DNA of 64,000 nt, taken from the NCBI GenBank assembly GCA_007449985.2, contig VIIQ02000895.1, positions 1-64,000 of the forward strand. The letters are read 5' to 3'. Positions 23,418 to 33,130 of the stretch are shown here, piece by piece. The position numbers and the translations under genes were made by a program. Positions within the stretch are counted from its first letter, which is position 1, and each line of letters starts with the position of its first letter. The stretch comes from Desmodesmus armatus. Its lineage: Eukaryota; Chlorophyta; Chlorophyceae; Sphaeropleales; Scenedesmaceae. The notes beneath the pieces were generated by a model. That model did no database searches and had not been told where the DNA came from. It saw only the letters and a program-made list of their open reading frames with translations.

Positions 23418-23436
23418 CTAGCACAGCAGTAGCGAA

Positions 23437-24378
23437 CTACTGCTTGGCCGCCTTGCCGTCAGGGTGCTGTGTGCGCATTGAGCGAGCACGCTGACGACAG
23501 TCGGCGGTCCAGTGCCCTTGGCGGTGATGCCAGCTGCAGTAGGGCACTTTGCCGCTGGTAGGGGGTTGCTGAGGGTTGCGCTGTGGGGCACGCTGCAGCG
23601 ACCCAAGCTCCATGGGGGCGGGGTGGCTGCTGCTGCCACTGGGCCTGCTGCCAAATGCTGGGTTGCGGTAACCGCCACCGCCACCGCTGCTGCTGCCGCC
23701 AAAGCTGCCGAAGGGGTTGAGCGCTGCCAGCCCACCGCTAAACAGCATGGTGTCGGCTGCCATAGCCAGGCTGACGGCTGCGTCCAAGGACTGCGGCTGG
23801 TGGAGGGCCACCTGCACTCTCACTGCGGGCTTGAGGCCGCGCACAAAGAAGTGAATGCGGGTGCCCTCATCCATCGCCGGCAGCTGCAGCATGAGGGCGG
23901 TGTACTGCGAAGCATACTCTGCAACACTGCGGGTTTGCAGGAGCCTATCCAACCGGGAGCGTGCAAGCTCATGGGTGTCGTAGGGTGCAAAGCGCTGCAT
24001 AAAGGCTTGCTTCATCTGCTGCCAACTGGTGAAGGGTGCTGCTCTACCTGCTGACACCTCCTGCTGGTGAATGACATACCAATCAAGGGCAGCATCCCTC
24101 AAGAAGGTTGCTGCAAGCTGGCAAGCTGCAGGGCTGTTGAGATTCACACCCTTCTGCGCAACGTACACCTCGAACGCCTCGGAGAAGTGCTCCGGTGTGG
24201 GTTTCTTACCGTCCGTCTCAGGAGGCTTAGGTGTACGCACCGATGCCATCACGTGCTGCTGTTGCAGTTGCTGTTCCAGCTGCACACGCGACTGCCGCTC
24301 CAGCGCAAGCTGTTGCATCAGCTGTTGAAGATGCTCCGACTGCTGCGACAGCTGCGCCTGGAACTGTTCGAACTCCAT
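23437..24378 (-). CDS. gag: Chromovirus gag with a variant zinc knuckle
   Basis: ATG at 24378, 313 aa to TAG. The N-terminal 50 residues are Gln/Leu/Glu-rich and coiled-coil-like (FEQFQAQLSQQSEHLQQLMQ). A gag capsid-like region follows (DWYVIHQQEV, MKQAFMQRFAPYDTHELARS), then a Gly/Ser linker and one zinc knuckle, CSWHHRQGHWTADC. The spacing is C-x2-H-x4-H-x4-C: the second Cys of the usual CCHC is His. The frame is open upstream to the primer-binding site without an ATG. Confidence 0.9.
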   Translation of the reverse strand: MEFEQFQAQLSQQSEHLQQLMQQLALERQSRVQLEQQLQQQHVMASVRTPKPPETDGKKPTPEHFSEAFEVYVAQKGVNLNSPAACQLAATFLRDAALDWYVIHQQEVSAGRAAPFTSWQQMKQAFMQRFAPYDTHELARSRLDRLLQTRSVAEYASQYTALMLQLPAMDEGTRIHFFVRGLKPAVRVQVALHQPQSLDAAVSLAMAADTMLFSGGLAALNPFGSFGGSSSGGGGGYRNPAFGSRPSGSSSHPAPMELGSLQRAPQRNPQQPPTSGKVPYCSWHHRQGHWTADCRQRARSMRTQHPDGKAAKQ

Positions 24379-24451
24379 ACGATGATTGTAAGGCGAGTGG
24401 GAAGCTGATGGGCTAAATTGGGCAACGAAGACCGAGGTCTCCGCTACCACT

Positions 24452-24771
24452 TGTTGAGAGCTGTGGAACGCTCTGTCAGTGCGTGCATGCCAAGACTAGA
24501 CTTTCCTATGACTTTGGATGCCATAAAGAGAGTCTGGGCTCGGACTCAGGGAATCCTGTGAACGACGAGGTTACCAATGACCGAACAAGATAACAGATAC
24601 AACTGGAAATGATGTAGGAAAGATAACCAGAAGGAATTGGAAGTGTCGAGCATGAGCGCAGGGCTCGTGCTTGATGCCGAAAGGTCGACTGGCCTTCGAC
24701 CGACCAACCGGATTACGGTTGTGACAGGCCGTTGACAACCAAAAGATAAAGTATCGAGCTTACTCATAACA
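24452..24771 (-). repeat. Chromovirus 5' LTR (by element orientation)
   Basis: 320 bp. The primer-binding site begins 2 bases inside it on the minus strand. The GGGGG after 24771 matches the G-run before 18739. Confidence 0.95.
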
Positions 24772-25480
24772 GGGGGAGCGCACACTGTGTTAAAGTTTAC
24801 CCTTTTACTACAAGGGTACACATGTTAACATGATGTCGACATGGGTACTGGATTCAGAGACGCCTCCCCGCTCAGTGCGTGTCGAGCTATCCCTGCCTGC
24901 CCTGCCTGCCCTTGGTTGTAGCCGCTGCCCCTCCCCCCTTCTTTCGCTTCGTGTGCTGCACACGTTTTCACTGTGCGCCCCCACGCAGTTATACCCAACT
25001 TCGGAATGTCACATCCTTGGATGGTTGATGCATTGGCTGGATGCACTCCCTGTGCCTACACACCCTTCTTCTCCACCCTCTCCCCACTCTGTACGCTTTG
25101 AGCTGCCTGCCCCCACTTGGCTGCAGCAACTGCCGCTCCCAGACTGCCCCCCTCCTCTGTGCACTTCACCCCCCCCCCCTTCTGTCCCTCCTTCTCGTGT
25201 CTTTCCGCACTCCCCACTCGTGCGCTTCACACTGCTGTACCCCCCCCCCCCCCCCCGCTTCCCTGCCTGGGCTGCATCACCCCCCCCCCCTTTCCCCCTC
25301 CGTGTGCCGCGAGATAGAGCTCTAGCTGCCCTCCCCCCCCTGCTGCCTTGGTTGTAGCAACTGCATGTAAAAGTCACGGGTTGAAGCCGCCCCACTTCCC
25401 ATCCGTGGCTGCGGCAACCGCGCCTTCCCCCTTCTTCCCTTCTGTGCGCTTCACCCCCCCTCCCCACCCTTTGCGCTTTG
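24772..25480. other. Spacer of the inverted repeat
   Basis: No gene is seen. Positions 24959-25063 are an inverted, nearly exact copy of 13820-13925 from HMOX1 intron 6. From 25070 the sequence becomes C/T-rich with recurring words such as gcgcttcacccc, gctttgagctgcc and ttggttgtagcaactgc. Confidence 0.7.
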
Positions 25481-26663
25481 AGCTGCCCCCCCCCCCCCCC
25501 CCATTTCCTCCCTTGGTTGTAGCTACTGCCCCTCCCCCTCCCCTCTTGCCTTCCTCCGTGCGCTTTACCCCTCAGGGGTGCACAGGCTGTACACCCCCTC
25601 TTCCTTCCCGCCCTTGGCCCCCCCCCCCTTGCTCTTCCACCCCTCCCCCCCTCCCTTCCGTGCCCTTGGTTGCATTGCCCCTCCTCCTTTCCCCCCTCCT
25701 TTCCGTGCGCCTTCTAGCTGCCCCCCCCCCCTGGCTGCCTTGGTTGCAGCAATTGCATGTGACAGGCCTGCGCTTTACCCCTCAGGGGTGCACAGGCTGT
25801 ACACCCCCTCTTCCTTCCCGCCCCTGGCCCCCCCCCCTTGCTCTTCCACCCCTCCCCCCCTCCCTTCCCTTCCGTGCCTTGGTTGCATTGCCCCTCCTCC
25901 TTTCCGTGCGCCTTCTAGCTGCCCCCGCCCCCCCTCCCCCCCTTGGCTGCCTTGGTTGCAGCAATTGCATGTGACAGGCCTGGGTTTAAGCAGCAAAACC
26001 GCAGTCGGCGTGGTTCGAACACGCGCGGGCAATGCCCACCAAGTTAGCAGCCTGGCACCTTAACCACTCGGCCACGACTGCACAACAGAGCCACCCTCTC
26101 GAGGGCCAGTTGGCGGATTGCACCCCCAGCCAGTGGGGCACGCAACTGCTGATGCCACGCGGGCTCTAACCTGTCATCTATGAATGTGGATGTTCGTTCA
26201 GGGTTTAGGGCCCGGGCGCAATTTCTGAAATCGCACTCCGTCGCGCAAAGGGCCCATATGCACCCCAGGTACCTTGTTTGAAGTGCTGGTGACATTCTTG
26301 GCGTGTTTCCGGTGCAGGAGGAGGAGGAGCTTATGGTCTGGATTGACAGGCCCCAATGTAACACAAATCATCATCAGCAGCAGGAGGTGCTTCCCCAGCT
26401 CGGCACTCAAACCCTGGCAGTCCACCCAGCCCCAACAGCATCCTTTCCTTCCTTCAAACTACATGGTCGATGTGGGATTTGCAACAAACATGGCCTGCTG
26501 TGTGAGTGCATGCTGCCTGCCAGGCAGTGCAGGCAGCGGCGGCCTCCAGTGGCGAGCCGGCTGCGGTTCCTACGTTGATGCCTCTGCCAGGGCTGCTGCC
26601 CGCACCTTACGTATTCCTTGATCACTCTCAATCACAACACCCACGTTTTTTGCCTGCCAGCAC
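25480..26663. repeat. Right arm of the large inverted repeat
   Basis: Reverse complement of 17757-18690, with the tRNA-Ser copy. The C-rich part is itself tandemly duplicated: a unit of about 210 bp starting gcgctttacccctcagggg occurs at 25558-25768 and again at 25769-25980, while the left arm has it once. Confidence 0.85.
26000..26081 (-). tRNA. trnS-GCU: tRNA-Ser(GCU), second copy
   Basis: Its 82 nt match the gene at 18272-18353 base for base by eye, on the opposite strand. A T-run follows its 3' end (complement of 25995-25998). Confidence 0.95.
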
Positions 26664-27985
26664 TTTACATCATGCCATTGACTTGCACCTGTTGGGTGCA
26701 ACTCATGCATCCATTTCTCAAGGACGCTGGGGCTGCACCCCCTGGGATTCTCTTGAGGAACCTTGTGTGGCTTCTTCTGCCGACAGTATTCGCTGCCTTG
26801 AGGGTCCACCAGTGACCCCTTACTAAGTTAGGAGGTGCGATGCAAGCCCCACTGGGGCAGCTGGCAGCAGCAAGAAATGGCGCAACATGGACCGTGATGT
26901 GTAACACATGTGCTCGTCACACCATGTTCACATGCAGAAGAAGATGTTACAGGGAGCTCGCAAGCAGCTATGCTGGAACTGACTCACTCGGTGTTTACAT
27001 GCAGCCAACTCAGCAGCAGCAGGCACACACAGGTGGGGACCCATGCCCAGCTGGATATTGGAACCAGCACAACTAAACCATCAACCCAACAAGTTGCTTA
27101 ACATCGCAACTGCAGGTCAACTGTAGTGATTTCATAACTTTGAAAGGGTGAATTATGCGGGAAAGAATGCACACAGGGGGGCAGCGTCAATCAGCATTCT
27201 GTTGGGGGGTGTACAATCTTTTTGATGTACTTTGCTGCTGGACAACTCAGCTCAGGTTGCTGGGTTCATTTGCAGTGTACGCAGTGCAACGGCTTGCGGG
27301 TTGCGGCAACCCATGTACACCTTGATTCTCACAACTCATGAGTTGATCAGCTGAGCTGCCCATGTGCCTGGCTAGCTGGCTGGCACCCTAAGAGATATGT
27401 TACATCAAAGTGTCCAAGCAGCTGCGCTGCAACTGACTCCAGCCACTCAAGGGAAGCAACCAGCACTGGACGGCAGCTGTCCGTACAAACCCCACGCTGA
27501 AAGTTGTAGACGAACACTCAGTGTGCAAAACACTGGAAAAAAGCTTGGGGAAAAACCTTGGGTTGAATCCCACATAAGACCTTAAGTGAAGGTATTACAC
27601 GGAGTTCCCAAGCAGCTACGCTGCATCTGGCTCCAGCCACGGATGAGGGCGGACCAGCACGGGAAGGGGGCCGTCCAGACAAAACCCCACACAAGACCTT
27701 GCTGCATGGGACCAGAAGGCCCTGTGCAGCTCGCACACATGCACCAGCCTGACTGTTTGGACCTGCTAGGGCAGGTCGTCAAGCACGGCAGACAACTTCA
27801 GGTACACCCCCCAAAACATAGGCAACCATCTGCCTGCTACGGCAGCTGCTGTCCATGCTGCGGTGGCACCAACCCTGTGCGTTATTTGTATAGCAATGCT
27901 TGATTCAACTGCCCAAATTGTGTGCTACCACAGCTGCACCCAGTGCAGCACACATCCTGCACAAACAGCATCCACCGCAGCCGTG
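26664..27985. other. Region with old LINE tail relics, no gene
   Basis: Diverged LINE 3' ends lie at about 26935-27000 (gaagaagatgttacaggg, caagcagctatgctgg), 27388-27545 (caagcagctgcgctgcaac, tacaaaccccac, cactcagtgtgc) and 27586-27705 (gaaggtattacacgg, caagcagctacgctgcat, cagccacggatg). They have the same orientation as the young copies at 33-44 kb. No reading frame carries a recognisable domain. Confidence 0.65.
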
Positions 27986-28350
27986 AGGGCCCTCAGAATT
28001 CACCCAGCAGGTCATTGCTGTCGTCAGGCACAGGGGGCGGCACAGGACCAAAGTGCGACCGCCCTCCCTAAAAACTTACGCTGCCTGTGGCACAGCAAAG
28101 GCAAAACCAGCCGACGATGCAGCGTGACTGAACAGAGGTCCTGTTAGACCCCCAAGCACCTGGGTGTGCTGGCCTTCATAAAGAACATGGAGTGCCTGAG
28201 GCATACCAAATGTCACCAACAACACAGCCTCACATTGTGACGACAAGTGCGCTCAGAATTCACCCAGTAGGTCTTTGCTGTAGTCAGGCACAGGGGGCGG
28301 CACAGGACCAAAGTGTGACCCCCCCCCCCCTCAAACGGACGCTGCCTGTT
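27985..28350 (-). pseudogene. Two decayed copies of the DUF1499 gene's terminal exon
   Basis: Segments at about 27985-28110 and 28250-28350 match the last exon (28530-28688), including the stretch for GPVPPPVPDYS and the stop codon (tcagaattcaccca for the GEF-stop end). Both are interrupted upstream by insertions and C-runs. They lie downstream of the real stop, in tandem. Confidence 0.8.
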
Positions 28351-28529
28351 ACACAGGAAAGGCAAAACCAGCCAACGATGCAGCTATAGAGGTCCTCTTG
28401 GACCATCCAGCACCTGGGTGTGCTGGCCTGCATCAACACTGTACTTGGCTTGGGGTAACTGACAGCATACCAAACGTCACCAACAAAACAGCCTCATTCT
28501 GTAGCCGTGATCATGGCTCAAGAGGGCCC

Positions 28530-30340
28530 TCAGAAGTCACCCAACAGGTCCTTGCTGTAGTCAGGCACAGGGGGCGGCACAGGACCAAAGGAGTCAAAGG
28601 GCGACTCCCCAAAGAAGAACAGCCGCTGCCTGTTGCGCAGGATGGGCACCACCTCAAAGCCCAACTGCATCCTCAGGTCCTCAAGCACCTGTGACAGGGC
28701 GGCCGTGTGCAGATATTCAAAAATTCAAATTTAAAGTTCAAAGCGAGTGCATGTAAGGCGTTGTGTGTGTACGCATTTGGGGGGCCGTCACTTTCAGTTT
28801 GTGCTGTATGGCCAACTCTGCCACCAATGCAGCCAAGGATGTTTGTATGCCAGCTGCCATGATGCCCTAGGAGCCCTGTGTAGTGCATGGCACTACTGTG
28901 CCGTATCCGTAACTGCAACTGCGACCACAACAATACAGTCATTGTTGCTGTAACCTGACAGACTCTGCAAATTGCGAGGTTTAACAAAAAAAATTGCGAG
29001 GTTTCCTCACGACCCCAAGGCTCGCTGGGTAGTGCCAAAGATAGACATGACTCTGTCCGCAATTCACTGCACTGTACCGCACTACACTGCACTGTACCGC
29101 ACTACACTGCACTGCACTGCACTGCACTGTCCTGAAATAGCGTGCTTACCTGTGAGGGTTGGGCCCTGCTGAACCCTACTCTGCTGAGCAGGCCTGCGAC
29201 TGCGTTGACAGGGAGTGCTAGTGCTGCTTGAGCAGGGTCCTGCGGCAGAGCAGCAGCGCTGTCCACCTCCGGGCGCTGTGCTGCTCGCAGTTGTATCTGC
29301 AACACACCAGAACAGCATGCAGTGACAGGCAGGAAGAAGGGGGTTAGCATGACCGCTTTGGATGACGCACATGACAGGATACGTGCAGATTCCACTGCAG
29401 TGATTCAGATGCATGCAATGCAACCAGATGCATCAAACCAGTTGGCACATGCTGGCACGACAAGCTGAGATTGGCTGGGGTTTGGGGGTCGGAGTGTGTT
29501 TAGTATCTGATGCTGAGGTTGCGCTGGCATGGCCTGGAGTTGGGGTTGCGCTGTCATGTGCAAGGCAGTATGGTGCGCATTGCAGACATCCTAATAGCTG
29601 CAGGAGCCAGCACACTGCGGTCTGCTGCCCTCCCCCCTCATAACAGTGTCCCCCTCCCTGATCCAGATGGTTGCGTCACTCTCAATTGCAAGGCAGCTGC
29701 GTTGCATCCTATCCACAGCCTTATGAAACACTCATCCTTTCACCTGCACCCCCTGCAATGATGACCTCGCTGCTGTATCAATACCAACAGGCCTGACAGT
29801 CTGACCCACAAGGTCACCCATCAACGCACACCCATTCACTGAGACCCATGCACAGTACAAAGGGACCCTCACCGTTGTGTCATTAGGCGCAAACACAAAC
29901 TCCAGGTCCAGGACTCCCGAAGGCCCCTGGTCCAAAACTGCATACACATAGTCATCCGTCTGCTTCTCCACATTGGCGCCAAAAACCTGCAGCTGCTGCA
30001 CCAGCTGCTGCTTTGCTGCCTGCGTGCTGCCATCGTACTGCCAGGGTGCAATAAAGAGGCCAGGACGATCGTCGTAACTCGATGCACAAGGCTCCTGAAC
30101 TGCAGAGCAGCTTCCCAAGGTCCCATCAACATAACCAACACAGGACGCACATGCTGGCTCCTGTGCTACTGTTGCTACCTCAGCTGCGAGTGCTGGCACG
30201 TCTGCAGCTGCTGCACGCTGCTTGCTGATGTCTGCAGCAAGCGGGGAGAGTGCTACTAGGCTTGCGAGGAGCCCACGGCGTGTTACTGTCACTGCTGCAT
30301 TCTGAGCCTGGGAGGCAAGCTTGGAGTGCTGCTGCAACAT
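28530..30340 (-). CDS. Thylakoid-lumen DUF1499-family protein with Tat-type signal
   Basis: Exons on the minus strand: 30340-29873, 29296-29150, 28688-28530. All are phase 0 and give 257 aa. The N-terminus has a short basic leader, then a twin arginine and hydrophobic stretch (TVTRRGLLASLVALSPLA) and an Ala-rich cleavage region (AAAADVPA), typical of delta-pH/Tat lumenal targeting after a plastid transit sequence. The middle matches DUF1499: SCSAVQEPCASSYDDRPGLF, IAPWQYDGSTQAAKQQLVQQ, DDYVYAVL, DLEFVFAPNDTT. The C-terminus (EDLRMQLGFEVVPILRNRQR, ending YSKDLLGDF) is an algal-type extension. The biochemical function is unknown. It is head to head with the INSIG-like gene. An extra upstream exon is possible but there is little room for it. 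Confidence 0.85.
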
Positions 30341-30581
30341 CTGGGCCGAGTGTGTGAGGGTTTTAATGAGTTTAAAATGTAAGTAGTCACCAACATCTGG
30401 GATGCAAATAGGCCCACGCAGCGGTGAGGTCACTAATGATTATGTCACAGATCACTTGAGCAGATCACATACATACTGGCTTTGACTTGACTTGACTCGG
30501 TCACAAGAAGTAACACGCTCCCATAGTGTTGTAGAGGTGGTATAGTTCCAATCCAAAACGCGCCCTAAACTAGCCTTCACC
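30341..30581. promoter_or_regulatory. Short shared intergenic region, likely bidirectional promoter
   Basis: About 240 bp separate the two divergent start codons (30340 minus, 30582 plus). No consensus TATA element is clear. The spacing implies both genes are driven from this stretch. Confidence 0.55.
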
Positions 30582-31724
30582 ATGCAGCTGACCAGCAGAT
30601 GTTGCCACAGCTTCTTCTCACTACATGCACGTCCTTCACACAGGAGGCGTGTCTGTGTCACATATGCATCTCGAACTCCCCAGTCTACAGTGTCTGCAGA
30701 AGACACAACCCATCGGGAGTTTAGTCAGCAGCAGCAGCCGGTCCCATACAGTTACTTGCTGCCTCGCCAGGCTGTAGCGATGTTTGCTGCTGGTGCTGCT
30801 CTGGGGCCGTTCTGTGATGGGCTGCATTCCCAACACAACGTGCTGCATTACGTAAGTCCTTCAGTGTCCCTGCAGCTGGACAGCCTCAACTGGTCGTTCG
30901 AAACTTGCTGGTGAGTAAGTGTGGCAAAGTGACCAGCAGTGCTGCCCTGCAGCCAGCATTATCATCAGGCAGGCAAGTGCCAGCTTACTGTGTCCAGCTG
31001 CAGGTGTGTCGTCTGATACCTTGCATGAAGCTGCTAGCAACTGGCTGTGCGCATGACGGCATGTCACTGCAGCCTGGCAGCTTGCTGACTGAAGCTGACC
31101 CTCTCTGCTGCTGTCATCTCCTGCTGCCATGCTGCCAGGTGGGTGCCGCTGCTGTTTGGTGTGGCTGGACTGATCCTTGGCGTGTCAGTGCCGTTACTGG
31201 ATGCCGTGACAGCAGCAGACACACAACCAGCAGCGCCACAACAGCCAGCAGCAGCAGCTAGCAAGCCAGGGACCCCTCCTGTCCCTGGAGCAGCTGTGCG
31301 GATGGGCCTAGGCCCCGAGGGATACTCCTGGCCATGGGTGAACCTGTGCATCAGCCTGTTTGTCCTGCAGTATTGGTTGAGTGGCGTGCTGGAGCAGCCA
31401 CTGCTAGGGGCCACCCTGGGTTCATCCCCTGTGCCTGCAGTTGATGCTGTGCTGTGCATGTATGCGATATTGCATTGGGTAGTGTTTGACCGCAGTATGC
31501 CAGGCCTAGCCATGAGTGCTTTGACGGCTCTGTGTGGTCCTGTAGTGGAGGTTTTGCTGATCAATGTTGGGGGTTTGTACCATTATACACACCCTGTGTG
31601 GTTTGGAGCTGTGCCTAGCTGGATTCCTTGGGTGTACTTTTGTGGCGGTCCTGCGGTCGGCAACCTTGGCAGGATTGTGTGGCAGACCCTGAAGGTCCAG
31701 CACTTGCAACGCACAACTGCCTGA
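30582..31724 (+). CDS. INSIG-like multi-pass membrane protein, probably plastid-targeted
   Basis: Two exons, 30582-30910 and 31139-31724, joined in phase inside the WW of ETCWWVPLLFGVAG; 304 aa. The first about 45 residues are Arg/Ser/Cys-rich and transit-peptide-like. Membrane segments follow around AVAMFAAGAALGPFCDG, WVPLLFGVAGLILGVSVPLL, LCISLFVLQYWLSGVL, AVLCMYAILHWVVF and ALTALCGPVVEVLLINVGG. WWVP and WVVFDRSMPG correspond to landmark motifs of insulin-induced-gene (INSIG) proteins, and LINVGGLYHYTHP with the GGPAVGNLGR end matches algal/cyanobacterial relatives as I recall them. In animals INSIG controls sterol sensing; the plastid role is unknown. The 3' exon is duplicated at 55.8 kb. 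Confidence 0.8.
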
Positions 31725-32572
31725 AGTGGTGACAGCTGCGCGAGAGCAAAGCAGTGCCTGGAAAGAAAGGGAGTGCTTGTCTGCAGCAGCTGTGGCACAT
31801 GTGGTGGCTGATGACACACTTGTCGAGCCGATTGCAAGCAACCATGCAGTAGGGAACCAACAGGCAACCGACAGATGTGACCTTCGCGGCCACACCAACA
31901 TGCCGCTGCAGGCGGCATAACGAAGCCAAACACACAACACACAGCTCTGATCAACCTCCACACAGGGGAACAACAGCTAGGATTGCCAATAAAGCGGCAG
32001 TACTCGCGTGTGCAAGGCCTAAAATGCTGTAGTACACGTAGGGGGTGTGTGGGTTCGACTTCCATGCGAGTTTGGTCCGGGCGCTGGGCACCTCCTGGAT
32101 ATAAGGCGTGCGGCGTCCCTCACGGTGTCATCGGTGAGGCTCAGCCTCCGGCCCCGGCAGTCAGGCAACTGACTGTGTTGTGTGTGGCCAGCCGGTGGGG
32201 GGTGCACCCCCCTTGGACACTCCAGAACGAAAATGGCAGTACACTAGCCAGCCATTGTGGGCCAGCCTGGTCAGCCTGGCCTGGTGGGGTACATGCAACA
32301 GCGTAATCCAGCTGCAGCAGGTGAGGGTCACAAGTGCTGGCGCGCACTGAAGTTGAATCCCATCACTCACTGCAGGTGTCCCGCCCAGTCCTTCCTCAGG
32401 GCCTGTCCAGCATGGCAGTGCAGTCCTTGCCATCACCCTCCAGCCTGGAGCGTCCAGTACAGCCCTGCGTCTGGTAGTAGCAGTCTCACCCACCTATTCT
32501 GACTCCTATTTGTTGGTTTTATTGCTTCAGTTCCCTCAAGCGAAGCCAGTTTTACACCAGACACAAGGTGAC
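31214..32572 (+). repeat. Segmental duplication, copy 1 (INSIG-like 3' exon and downstream)
   Basis: About 1.36 kb nearly identical to 55780-57130: most of INSIG-like exon 2, the stop and about 850 bp of downstream sequence. The copies differ by scattered substitutions and 1-10 base indels. Confidence 0.95.
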
Positions 32573-33040
32573 AATGCAATTGCTTTGTTATGTCATGCCG
32601 TGCATGTGTGTGTTGCAGAGTCAGCTTTGTTCAGCAGTTGTGTCAACTCACGGTAGCAGCACTGGCAGCTGTGAAGCCAGCATCCAGCAGTGGTGAAGAA
32701 GCAGCAAGTGTTGCTGCTTGCTTCATGCATTGATTCAGTGTTGCGCAGCTTGCAGCCGAGTTGTCTGTTGAGCAACGCGGATATCAGGTGAAAAAAAGTG
32801 CCAGTGACACTGGTTTCAGCGTGCCAATCTCTCTTGTAAAATATTTTACTAGCGGGGTGATGCGTTGGCCTGTGTTTGGCTGCTGTTCGCAGCTTGCTGT
32901 CACATTCAGCGACTGTCAACCCGGTTTTGCAGCTGGAGCTTCAGAGCAGCCTTCAATATGTGGGAGAGTCTGTCTTATTGTCGTTGTGATCCCTGTTGTC
33001 TGTTCTGTCAAGCACAAACCGATTAGCGTCTTCTTTTGCA
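32573..33040. other. Unassigned sequence before the LINE array
   Basis: No recognised gene or repeat. It is somewhat less GC-rich than the surroundings. Confidence 0.5.
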
Positions 33041-33043
33041 TAT

Positions 33044-33117
33044 ATGAAGGTGTTACACGGGTTTCTCAAGCAACTACGTTGCAACTGAACCCAGCCACGG
33101 ATGGACACAACCAGCAC
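33044..33117 (-). mobile_element. LINE-A tail fragment
   Basis: Contains only the last about 75 bases of the LINE-A 3' end (gaaggtgttacacggg to cacaaccagcacg on the plus strand), followed by tagtgtcttcttg and then the next copy. Confidence 0.85.
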
Positions 33118-33130
33118 GTAGTGTCTTCTT

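Larger units (their letters stand above)
18739..24771 (-). mobile_element. Apparently intact Ty3/gypsy chromovirus
   Basis: 6033-bp element with two 320-bp LTRs (18739-19058, 24452-24771) that look identical by eye, each bounded by TGTT and AACA. GGGGG flanks it on both sides, consistent with a 5-bp target duplication in a G-run. Coding sense is the minus strand. The primer-binding site TGGTAGCGGAGA (complement of 24438-24449) fits the 3' end of initiator tRNA-Met with about one mismatch. A purine tract (complement of 19063-19074) precedes the 3' LTR. Gag and pol reading frames are open. Matching LTRs and open frames suggest a recent insertion. Confidence 0.95.

Noticed and set aside
32040..32095. 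Possible tRNA (gggttcgacttcc) here and at 56600-56655
   Set aside because: Only a B-box-like word. No A-box or acceptor stem pairs with it, and both copies belong to the segmental duplication.
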